Below, in pieces: positions 24,600 to 31,987 of a stretch of 64,000 nucleotides of DNA. The DNA is from DASZIT01 sp036268775 (GTDB lineage: Bacteria > Actinomycetota > Acidimicrobiia > Acidimicrobiales > RAAP-2). How positions within the stretch are numbered: position 1 is the stretch's first letter; each line of letters starts with the position of its first letter. Position numbers and translations under genes: made by a program. The stretch lies in assembly GCA_036268775.1 (NCBI GenBank), contig DATATM010000024.1, positions 62,001 through 126,000 of the forward strand. The letters are read 5' to 3'. Below the pieces are notes generated by a model that was given only the letters and a program-made list of their open reading frames with translations, was not told the DNA's origin and made no database searches.

Positions 24600-25070
24600 T
24601 CATCCGATCAGCACGCCGGTGGGTGGGTCGAATCCCTGGGCCACCGCCAGCGCTTCGTAGGCGGCCAACGTGCCGGCCCCGTCGGTGACGCTCTCCACCG
24701 AACCGTCGGCGGCCAGGTTCAGGTTGACACCCTCCATCACGAAGAGCACGTCGGTGATCCCATCGTTGTCCTCGGGCACATCGAGGGTGTGGACCGAGCC
24801 GGCTGGCTCCCGGATGTAGGACCCAGCGTTATTGAAGAAGTCGTACTCGAGGTAGTGCCACCGCCCCGAGATGGTGAACCCGTCGACCGGGCCGGTATGC
24901 CGGTGGGTCTGGAGCCGGACTCCGGGCTCGAACCGGTTACGCACCACCCAGACGCCGTTGGCGACGTCGACCCGAAGTACCTTCAGCCAGATGCCCCCGG
25001 TGGCGTCCACCCACGGCAGATCGTCCTCCGCCGCATGGCGGACCACATCCTCGGTGCCGACCAATACCAT
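24600..25070 (-). CDS. Cupin-domain protein (2,4'-dihydroxyacetophenone dioxygenase-like)
   Basis: A 156-residue single-cupin protein. Metal ligands of cupin motif 1 are seen in THRHTGPVDGFTISGRWHYLEY and of motif 2 in EPAGSVHTL. The arrangement resembles the 2,4'-dihydroxyacetophenone dioxygenase/ChrR-type cupins, which can bind a metal and cleave C-C bonds, but activity is not certain. The start at ATG 25070 is set by GGAGGG six bases upstream; the frame is open to 25142 and overlaps the DUF2510 gene. It lies directly before the P450 gene on the same strand. Confidence 0.75.
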   Translation of the reverse strand: MVLVGTEDVVRHAAEDDLPWVDATGGIWLKVLRVDVANGVWVVRNRFEPGVRLQTHRHTGPVDGFTISGRWHYLEYDFFNNAGSYIREPAGSVHTLDVPEDNDGITDVLFVMEGVNLNLAADGSVESVTDGAGTLAAYEALAVAQGFDPPTGVLIG

Positions 25071-25128
25071 CTTGTTCCCTCCCCCTGCATCCGGTCCCGG
25101 ACGCGACTGACAGATTGTCTCCGACGAC

Positions 25129-25785
25129 TCAGTACTGGCCAATCCGCTGGTCGGGATTGGTGTCGATCAAGTGCTGTCCGCTCAAGGACACCTGGGATGT
25201 CCACACCGTTCCATCCCACCACCGGTAGTGGAACCGTCCGCTCGGGTCCGGATGCCAACCCGGAGGCGGCAGGATCGGTGGCCCAGGTTGAGCCGTCGGT
25301 GGTGTCTCGGGGGCCGGCCGGGTCTGGGCGGGTATTTGCGATTCGTGGATCGGTGGGGATGCGGGCACCGACGGTGTGTCGGACGGTGATCCCGGCTCCG
25401 GCGGCGATGGAAGCTGGGAGAGCTCGGGTTCGCCCAGGCCGGGCGAGTTGGCCGGACGTGGATAAGCCGGAAACTGTGACCCTGCCCGAATCGGCTTCGC
25501 CATCGGTGCCGGGGGCGGCGCTCCGAGGGGGGCGGCCGGGGTGCCCAGATTGCCGGGTCCCATCCGCACCGATTTCCGGGCGTCGGTGGATCGGGCGATC
25601 AGGTACAGCACCAAGCCCAGCAGCACGAACAGGAACCACAACAACGCCCAGACCGCGGAGGGGAGCCCCCACGGGGTACGACCGGTTACTTTCCGGGTTC
25701 CTTCCGACAGGCGGTATCCGATGAAGGCCCAGACGATGGACAGCACCCCGCTGACGATCAGTGTGGTTGTCGACGGGTGCGTCAC
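25129..25785 (-). CDS. DUF2510 membrane protein
   Basis: A 218-residue protein with two hydrophobic segments near the N-terminus (about 7-22 and 45-65), a long Pro-rich middle, and a C-terminal DUF2510 module (PPPGWHPDPSGRFHYRWWDG, then WTSQV). DUF2510 is a short Trp-rich domain common in actinobacterial membrane proteins and of unknown role. The GTG at 25785 follows TGTGGGG and leaves a normal N-terminus; the frame stays open to 25827. Confidence 0.75.
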   Translation of the reverse strand: MTHPSTTTLIVSGVLSIVWAFIGYRLSEGTRKVTGRTPWGLPSAVWALLWFLFVLLGLVLYLIARSTDARKSVRMGPGNLGTPAAPLGAPPPAPMAKPIRAGSQFPAYPRPANSPGLGEPELSQLPSPPEPGSPSDTPSVPASPPIHESQIPAQTRPAPETPPTAQPGPPILPPPGWHPDPSGRFHYRWWDGTVWTSQVSLSGQHLIDTNPDQRIGQY

Positions 25786-25860
25786 CCCCACAACTCTAGA
25801 TCGGCGCGACCTCCGGGCACTCTTCATGCCTCCGACCAGTCTTCGCCGAGGTCAAAGGGG

Positions 25861-25866
25861 TACCAT
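25861..25866 (+). promoter_or_regulatory. -10 box TACCAT of the coiled-coil gene
   Basis: TACCAT ends 6 nt before GTG 25873. Its spacing marks this GTG as a leaderless start. Confidence 0.4.
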
Positions 25867-25872
25867 GACTTT

Positions 25873-26268
25873 GTGCCTGTGCTCCCGGAGCTGCCCTGGT
25901 TCGACCGCCTCGACAGCTGGCGACGCCAACTAACCTCGGAGGTCATCGCCCTCCCCTCCACCCTCCAGGAATTCCGAGAGGGTGTCTCCAACTTCCAACG
26001 GATCACCTCCCGCCTCCTCGATGCCACCGATGCCCTTGAACAGTTCACCCGGCTCTATATGAACGGCATGGCCGACACCCGGCGCCAGGTGGAAGAGGTC
26101 AATCGGATGTTGCGGGAAGGGGTGGGATCCCCGGCTAGCGACCTGGTCATCGGTGCGGTGAGCGAACTGACCGACGCATTGTCCTCCATGGCTCGCCTCA
26201 ACCCGCTGTTGAGGCGACCGGCGGCGCCGGGGCCGGAACCGTCGCCTCCGCCCGAAGCCGGCGACTGA
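25873..26268 (+). CDS. Small helical/coiled-coil protein, unknown function
   Basis: A 131-residue soluble protein made almost entirely of helices (LDSWRRQLTSEVIALPSTLQ, DALEQFTRLYMNGMAD, RRQVEEVNRMLREG), with a Pro-rich tail. No family is recognised; the pattern is reminiscent of phasin-like or envelope-associated coiled-coil proteins. The GTG start is supported by the -10 box 6 nt upstream. Confidence 0.55.
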   Translation: MPVLPELPWFDRLDSWRRQLTSEVIALPSTLQEFREGVSNFQRITSRLLDATDALEQFTRLYMNGMADTRRQVEEVNRMLREGVGSPASDLVIGAVSELTDALSSMARLNPLLRRPAAPGPEPSPPPEAGD

Positions 26269-26442
26269 TTCAGCCCGGCATCACGTCGATCTGATTCACC
26301 TCTGATTCACCTCTCAACCACCTCCCCGTGAACCACCATGGGGGTGGAACGCGGCGTAACGGGATTTGGGCAAACCACATCTCGCCGCAAGCCTCGGCCC
26401 TTGTCAGCGACACCAGCGAAAAGATCAACCTGTCTCTCGGTC

Positions 26443-26472
26443 TTGACATGTCACCATTTGGTTACATATTAT
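26443..26472 (+). promoter_or_regulatory. Promoter of the ArsR-SRPBCC operon
   Basis: A perfect -35 TTGACA (26443-26448) and a near-perfect -10 TATTAT (26467-26472) are separated by 18 bp. The -10 ends 7 nt before GTG 26480, so the transcript should begin at or next to that codon. An ATG at 26471 overlaps the -10 box and cannot be the start. Confidence 0.75.
26448..26467. promoter_or_regulatory. Inverted-repeat operator inside the ArsR promoter
   Basis: ATGTCACC and GGTTACAT, separated by ATTT, form a 7-of-8 inverted repeat that fills the spacer between -35 and -10. A bound ArsR dimer would block RNA polymerase, so autoregulation by the encoded repressor is likely. Confidence 0.6.
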
Positions 26473-26479
26473 GAGAGGG

Positions 26480-26800
26480 GTGAGCGAAGACAACCAGGTG
26501 TTCAAGGCGCTCGCCGACCCAACCCGACGCTTCTTGCTTGATCTCCTGTTCGAACGAGAAGGGCGAACCCTTACGGAGCTCGAGCAAGAAGTGGCGATGA
26601 CCCGAATCGGCGTCATGAAGCACCTTCGGATCCTCGAGGATGCCGGGCTGGTGGTGACCGAGCGCTCCGGACGCGAAAAGTTGCATTTCCTGAACCCGGT
26701 GCCGATTCGTCTCATCCATGACCGTTGGATCAACAAGTACACCGAGCACCGGGTGTCGGCGCTCGTCGAACTCAAACAGCGATTGGAGACACGAGGATGA
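26480..26800 (+). CDS. ArsR-family winged-helix regulator
   Basis: A 106-residue repressor with the HTH_20/ArsR winged helix over its full length (FKALADPTRRFLLDLL, then EVAMTRIGVMKHLRILEDAGLV and the wing TERSGREKLHFLNP). It has no cysteine pair of the metal-sensing ArsR type. Such regulators are commonly paired with an SRPBCC (AHSA1-like) gene, as here, where the two genes overlap by ATGA. The GTG start is set by the promoter geometry. The signal is unknown. Confidence 0.85.
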   Translation: MSEDNQVFKALADPTRRFLLDLLFEREGRTLTELEQEVAMTRIGVMKHLRILEDAGLVVTERSGREKLHFLNPVPIRLIHDRWINKYTEHRVSALVELKQRLETRG

Positions 26801-27327
26801 CCGCAACCACCGATTCCGGAGATACCACCCAGGTCTATCGGATCTACATCAAGGCCAGCGCGGAGGCGATCTGGGAGGCAATCACCGACCCGGAATGGAC
26901 CAACCGCTACGGATACACCGGCTACGCGCACTACGACTTGCAACCCGGTGGGTCCTACACCGTCGTCGCCAACGAGGAGTTCAAGGCTGCCGCTGAGACC
27001 CAGGGCTACCCCTGTCCCGATGTGGTGATCGACGGCGAAGTCATCGAAGCCGACCCACCCCACCGGCTGGTGACGACGTGGCGAATGCTGATGGACCCCA
27101 CCTGCATCGCCGAAGGCTTCACCACCATTACCCACGAGATCAAGGCGCTCGACAACGGCGCCTGCCTGTTGACGCTGACCCACAAGCTCGATGCGTCCCA
27201 CAAGGCGATCGCCAACCTGGTGTCGGGCCAGAATGAGGCTCGGGGCGAAGGGGGTGGAGGCGGCCACGCCTGGGTGCTGAGCGATCTCAAGTCGTTGCTG
27301 GAGACGGGTTCCGGTCTGGGCGGCTAG
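26797..27327 (+). CDS. SRPBCC/AHSA1-like ligand-binding protein
   Basis: A 176-residue START/Bet v1-like protein. The AHSA1-type pattern is clear: VYRIYIKASAEAIWEAITDPEW at the start, the GGSYTV turn, EVIEADPPHRLVTTW in the middle, and a C-terminal long helix (GGHAWVLSDLKSLLET). Such proteins bind a hydrophobic ligand in a deep cavity; the ligand is unknown. Its ATG overlaps the stop of the ArsR gene, so the two are translationally coupled. Confidence 0.82.
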   Translation: MTATTDSGDTTQVYRIYIKASAEAIWEAITDPEWTNRYGYTGYAHYDLQPGGSYTVVANEEFKAAAETQGYPCPDVVIDGEVIEADPPHRLVTTWRMLMDPTCIAEGFTTITHEIKALDNGACLLTLTHKLDASHKAIANLVSGQNEARGEGGGGGHAWVLSDLKSLLETGSGLGG

Positions 27328-27336
27328 TGACCGCAA

Positions 27337-27353
27337 CTCGAGTTGGACTCGAG
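27337..27353. repeat. 7-bp inverted repeat after the SRPBCC gene
   Basis: CTCGAGT and ACTCGAG flank TGG, 9 bp after the SRPBCC stop; the left half is part of the 10-bp palindrome AACTCGAGTT. It could be a terminator stem or an operator. Confidence 0.4.
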
Positions 27354-27363
27354 GAGGGGCCCG

Positions 27364-27398
27364 GCGGTGACACGGCTCCATGACGGCTGTGTCACCGC
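27364..27398. terminator. Large hairpin between the SRPBCC and ohr genes
   Basis: GCGGTGACAC (27364-27373) and GTGTCACCGC (27389-27398) are perfect complements. Four further pairs, two of them G-U, extend the stem to 14 bp with a 7-nt loop. The position favours a terminator of the ArsR operon, but the long symmetrical stem could also be a regulatory site for ohr. Confidence 0.5.
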
Positions 27399-27526
27399 CC
27401 CCCCGGTCAACCTCGGCCCGTAGGACGCCGCGCCGCCTCCCGATAGCCTCCGAAGTATCCCAATTGAACCTGGGCCCTCGCGGCAACGGACTGCCGCCCG
27501 TGATGGACCCGAGAATGGAGGCCCAG

Positions 27527-27964
27527 ATGGCGAAGATCCTGTACACCGCGGAGGCAACGGTCACCGGCGGTCGCATCAACGGTCACGGCGTCACCAGTGA
27601 CGGAGTCCTCGATGTACAACTCCGGATGCCGAAGGAGATGGGCGGCGAAGGCGGCGGCACCAATCCTGAACAGCTGTTCGCGGTGGGCTATGCCGCCTGC
27701 TTTGAGAGCGCGCTGGGCGTGGTGGCTCGTCGGGAGAAGGTCGAAGTCGGGGACGTATCGATCGACAGCCGAGTCAGCCTCCTTCCCACCGAGGATCGGG
27801 GATTCAAGCTGGCGGTGGAGCTCGACGTGACGCTGCCTGAGGTCAAGGATGCCGACGAGGCGGTCAAGATCGTGGCTGCCTCCCATCTGGTCTGCCCGTA
27901 TTCGAATGCCACCCGGGGCAACATCGACGTCACGCTGACTGCCAACGGCCAGAAAGTCGGCTAG
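27527..27964 (+). CDS. ohr: Organic hydroperoxide resistance protein (Ohr/OsmC)
   Basis: A 145-residue OsmC-family thiol peroxidase that reduces organic hydroperoxides. Both redox cysteines are present: the first in GYAACFESAL and the second in HLVCPYSNATRGNIDV. Length and the N-terminal LYTAEATVTGGRINGHG pattern are those of Ohr. The start ATG 27527 follows GGAGG at the right distance; in-frame ATGs at 27503 and 27515 are less suitable. No OhrR-type (MarR) regulator is adjacent. Confidence 0.87.
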   Translation: MAKILYTAEATVTGGRINGHGVTSDGVLDVQLRMPKEMGGEGGGTNPEQLFAVGYAACFESALGVVARREKVEVGDVSIDSRVSLLPTEDRGFKLAVELDVTLPEVKDADEAVKIVAASHLVCPYSNATRGNIDVTLTANGQKVG

Positions 27965-28133
27965 TTGGACCCGGTCGCGAATCTACTTCGGGCCTAGGTA
28001 AGCGCGAGGCGAGGGCGATGGCATTCGGCGACAATGCAGAGCTGTCCGCCTTCGGCTTTAACCCTCGCCAATCCCGAAGCACGGTGCGGGCGACGCCAGC
28101 CTCAGGCTGGGCGAGTTCCAGCAGTACTGGATC

Positions 28134-31052
28134 TCAGTGGCGAACGAGGCGAGCAACAAGCTCGCCGAAGATATCTTCCGCCGCCGCCGTCACGCTCGAC
28201 TCACCATTCAAGCTTGTGACTGGGTCAGTGCCTTCGCCTTCGTTGCCGGCCGCTTTCTCGATGGTGCTGGCCACTAGCGCGTTGAGATCGTCCTTTGCCA
28301 AGGGCTTGGCAATATAGGCGTCCATCCCGGCGGCCAAACACAGCATTCGGTCCTCCTCACGAGCTCCGGCGGTAACGCCGATGACCGGAATGAACCGGAC
28401 GGGGCTGTTCAAAACCCGGATTGCTTTCGTCGCGTCATAGCCGTTCATCTCCGGCATCTGGCAGTCCATCAAAACGGCGTCGTAACCCCCGGCGGATACC
28501 TTCTGCAGCGCTTCGACCCCGTTGACCACCGTATCCACCTGGTAACCGGCGCTAGAGAGCATCGCAACAGCAACCCTCTGGTTGATCAAATTGTCTTCGA
28601 CCAGGAGCAGACGGCGGTCTTCCGGGCGAACTCCTCCCAGCGCCCGTGGCTGGGGGCCCAGACCCAATGGCGCTCGGGCAACGCCGCCGAGCTCCGGAGT
28701 TGAGTTCTCAATCGCCGGGCCCTTGTCACTGCGGACACAAATCGTGAACCAGAATCTGCTTCCTTTGCCGCACTGACTCGAAACCCCGCAGTCGCCTCCC
28801 ATGAGGCCTACAAGTTGGCCGCTGATAGACAGGCCCAGGCCGCTACCTCCGTATTTCCGGGATGTCGACATGTCGGCCTGCACAAACGGGTGAAAGATCA
28901 GATCTAGCTTGTCGGGGTCGATACCGTCGCCGGTGTCAATCACCTCGAACCGAAGGACGACGTCGGTACCTGAGGATTCGAACTCAGTGACACGGACGGA
29001 GATTTCACCCGTCTGGGTGAACTTGACGGCATTTCCGACCAGATTGACGAGAACTTGGCGCACCCGAAACGGGTCACCCCTGACGACGGGTGGGACTGAC
29101 GCGCCGACAGACCCGACCAAGTTGAGCCCTTTCGACTCCGCCTGATGCGTCAAGAGGTGCAAAACATCGTGAACGACGGTCTCAACGCTGAATTCGACTT
29201 CCTCGATGCTCACCTTCCCCGCCTCAATTTTCGAGTAGTCGAGGATGTCATTGATGACGGTAATGAGCGCCGCCCCTGAAGCCCGCACGGTCTGAGCGAA
29301 GTCACGCTGCATGTCGTCGAGATCGGTATCGAGCAAGAGCTCGGTCATGCCGATGATGCCATTCATCGGTGTGCGGATCTCATGGCTCATGTTGGCGAGA
29401 AAATTGGACTTGAGCTGGGACGCCTCGCTCGCTTGGGTAGCCATGTGGCCAAGCTGGCGCTCGAACTCGTTTCGATCGGTGACATCGAGATAGCCGGCTA
29501 GAACATAATCGTTGGCCCCGTCGGTTCCGTGAATCCGAACGAGGCGCACGGCACACCAGACGACCTGCCCATCGGCGTGGATGAAACGCCTCGTATGGTT
29601 CAGCTCGTCGATATTGCTTTGCGCCAACTCATTCACGACTACACGAACCATCTCCGCGTCATCCGGATGGCTGATGTCCGCTGGGGTCATTGATATCAGC
29701 TCTTCAGCCGAATAGCCGAGAATGTCGCAGACAGCAGGATTAACGCGGATGAAACGGCCATCTGTCGACAGTTCGGCGAGGCCGACCGGTGCCAGATCGA
29801 ACATCGACTTCCATCGTTTCTCCGATAAGACCAACGAGCGTTCGGTTTCCTTCTTGTCCGTGACATCGACGAAATGGGCCACGACAAAAGCAAGATGCCC
29901 CTCTGCGTCGAATACGGCTGAAGCACTGAGGGAGCACCACACCAATCTTCCTGTGGCGTGTAGGTAGCGTCTCTCAGCACTAAATTGCTGAAACGTCCGT
30001 GAGCTAAGTGCGGGCGCCGCCAACGCACTCATTTTCGAAATGTCGCGACGCGTCTCTTCCGCGTCGTCGGGGTGGCAGATGTCGGCGGGTGTCATCGCGT
30101 AGAATTCGTCGGCGGTGTAGCCCAATATCTCGCAAAGAGTGGGATTTACTTGGACGAAGTGCCCGTCTCTGTCAATCTCAGCCATCCCGGCCGGCCCATG
30201 CTCAAATGAGAGCCTGTTCTTGGCTTCCCGTATGCGCAGGGCCTGTTCGTCGACATGTTGTGAGCGCAGATTTTTCACCATCGCGACACTGCCTGCGTAT
30301 TCACCATCTGGGTCATAGATCGGCATGGCCACTACCTGGACCCAGATCGGAAGGCCGGCGGCGTCGAGGAATTGGTTTTCGTACGAGCCAAGTCCGCCCG
30401 ATCGACGGATTTTCAGCTGCTCGGTCATGCGGGCCTGGGCTTCCACATCCATGAACTCGAATATGTGTCGCCCGACGATCTGTTCTACTTCTCTCCCGAG
30501 GATCGTCCTCGCCCCGGAACTGACGAACGTGATGATCCCTCCGGCGTCGATGGAAAAGACGGCGTCGGCAGCAAGGTCGAACAAATGCCGGTAGTTCTCG
30601 TGACTCCGTTGCATTTGTCGGCGTTCAATCGCTATCCGGCGAGCCACGACAAGCCGGGCCTCGAGATCGTCCGGTGAGAACGGCTGCTGGACGCAATCCT
30701 GGGCTCCCTCCCACAGCGGACTGCCCATCGTCGAGTCTTCCGTGGGCGTCGAGAGCACGACGATCGGTACCCACTTCGTTTCCGTCGCGGCCTTCAACTT
30801 GGCTAGGACCTCACGCCCGCTCCCGTCAGACAGTCCGAGATCGAGATCGAGAAGAATCACCTCGGGTTGGTATCGCCGCGCAGAGGTGGCAACCTCCTCC
30901 GCTGTCGTGGCTACGTCAACCATCCACCCGGCGGTATCCAGCGCCAAGAGGAGGCGCAGGCGGAGGTCGGTGTCATCGCCGATCAGCAGAACTCTCGGTT
31001 GGTCGCTGCCCGCGAGGAGGTCTTCAGATGGCATCGTACTTACTATCGGCAT
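28134..31052 (-). CDS. Hybrid histidine kinase: REC-PAS-PAS-PAS-HisKA-HATPase-REC
   Basis: A 972-residue soluble hybrid sensor kinase. Order: an N-terminal receiver-like domain (about 20-135), three PAS domains (about 155-275, 285-405, 415-530), a dimerisation domain with the phosphorylated His in NMSHEIRTPMNGI, an ATPase domain (VRQVLVNLVGNAVKFT, DTGDGI, GGSGLGLSIS), and a C-terminal receiver with Asp in VLMDCQMPEMNG and Lys in YIAKPL. The N-terminal receiver keeps Asp69 but has Gln123 where the conserved Lys should be (CVQQPF). There is no membrane segment, so it senses a cytoplasmic signal. GGGGGA precedes ATG 31052. It heads no obvious output gene; two more signalling genes lie upstream on the same strand. 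Confidence 0.87.
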   Translation of the reverse strand: MPIVSTMPSEDLLAGSDQPRVLLIGDDTDLRLRLLLALDTAGWMVDVATTAEEVATSARRYQPEVILLDLDLGLSDGSGREVLAKLKAATETKWVPIVVLSTPTEDSTMGSPLWEGAQDCVQQPFSPDDLEARLVVARRIAIERRQMQRSHENYRHLFDLAADAVFSIDAGGIITFVSSGARTILGREVEQIVGRHIFEFMDVEAQARMTEQLKIRRSGGLGSYENQFLDAAGLPIWVQVVAMPIYDPDGEYAGSVAMVKNLRSQHVDEQALRIREAKNRLSFEHGPAGMAEIDRDGHFVQVNPTLCEILGYTADEFYAMTPADICHPDDAEETRRDISKMSALAAPALSSRTFQQFSAERRYLHATGRLVWCSLSASAVFDAEGHLAFVVAHFVDVTDKKETERSLVLSEKRWKSMFDLAPVGLAELSTDGRFIRVNPAVCDILGYSAEELISMTPADISHPDDAEMVRVVVNELAQSNIDELNHTRRFIHADGQVVWCAVRLVRIHGTDGANDYVLAGYLDVTDRNEFERQLGHMATQASEASQLKSNFLANMSHEIRTPMNGIIGMTELLLDTDLDDMQRDFAQTVRASGAALITVINDILDYSKIEAGKVSIEEVEFSVETVVHDVLHLLTHQAESKGLNLVGSVGASVPPVVRGDPFRVRQVLVNLVGNAVKFTQTGEISVRVTEFESSGTDVVLRFEVIDTGDGIDPDKLDLIFHPFVQADMSTSRKYGGSGLGLSISGQLVGLMGGDCGVSSQCGKGSRFWFTICVRSDKGPAIENSTPELGGVARAPLGLGPQPRALGGVRPEDRRLLLVEDNLINQRVAVAMLSSAGYQVDTVVNGVEALQKVSAGGYDAVLMDCQMPEMNGYDATKAIRVLNSPVRFIPVIGVTAGAREEDRMLCLAAGMDAYIAKPLAKDDLNALVASTIEKAAGNEGEGTDPVTSLNGESSVTAAAEDIFGELVARLVRH

Positions 31053-31282
31053 TGCAATCCCCCAAGTTGAGTTGACAGGACATGAGGGGCACAATGTCCC
31101 TAGCGTTCTGCCCAACAATGCGGTTTGGGGGCAGCCTCCGTCGTCCCTGGCCCTTGGGACCGCGCCAGCGTCAATCCAGCGCCCAGTCCCTCTATGTTCT
31201 ATGGCCCGGTCGGTGAGGATGGGCGGCCGATCCACTCTGTTGATAGCCACAGCGGGCTCGGAGGGCATCCTCCAGCTGGAGT

Positions 31283-31699
31283 TCAGCCGGGGTCCGGTTC
31301 CCTCTTACTTTGTCTTTCCGCCAAGGCATCCTTCACGACTTCAATGAACTCGACAGAGCGGACCGGCTTGATCAGATAGGCGTAGAAACGCTCGACCGCA
31401 TCGACGGGTCGATCAAGGGCTGCAAATCCAGTAAGCATGATCACCATGGTTTCAGGGTTGCGCTCTTTGATCGCATCGGCGAGGTCAGTCCCGCTCCCAT
31501 CGGGCAGTCTGGCGTCAAGCACCGCGACCGCCGGAAGGTGAACGGCCTGGAGGCGAACGGCGTCCTGAAAGGAGCTGGCACCGACTGACCGGATCCCGGC
31601 TGACTCGAGCATCCGACAAAGGCCTTGGCGCACAGGATCGTTGTCATCGACAACCAGAACGACCTCCCGGTCGTCGGGCGTCGGCTCCTGAGCGTTCAA
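31283..31699 (-). CDS. Single-domain response regulator
   Basis: A 138-residue stand-alone receiver. All conserved residues are present: the acidic pair in VVDDNDPVR, the phosphorylated Asp in VLDARLPDGSG, Thr in MLTGF and Lys in YLIKPVRS. It has no output domain, so it may shuttle phosphate in a relay or act by protein contact. It lies between two hybrid kinases on the same strand, with gaps of 230 and 288 bp. No terminator or clear promoter was seen in these gaps. Confidence 0.85.
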   Translation of the reverse strand: MNAQEPTPDDREVVLVVDDNDPVRQGLCRMLESAGIRSVGASSFQDAVRLQAVHLPAVAVLDARLPDGSGTDLADAIKERNPETMVIMLTGFAALDRPVDAVERFYAYLIKPVRSVEFIEVVKDALAERQSKREPDPG

Positions 31700-31987
31700 G
31701 AGACTGACACCACCAGGAGCTCCTCAATACCCCCAACTTCCACGGGACCAATCCACACGCCTCTGTCCTTCCGACTTGAGTGGGAGAATCGCCTCGATAC
31801 CGGAAACGATTTTCAATCGTAGCCCACGACGCAAAGTCAGGTGGGAGAGCCGTTGCGGACTAGCTCCGAACGGGTCTGTTGAACCCACCGAGTCTTCTTT
31901 GACCAAGCCGAAACCCGAACAGCCTCGCTATCTGGAACGCCCGCGGCCGGACGTCTCCTCCGGCCCGTTGCCATCGTCCTCCCCCAT

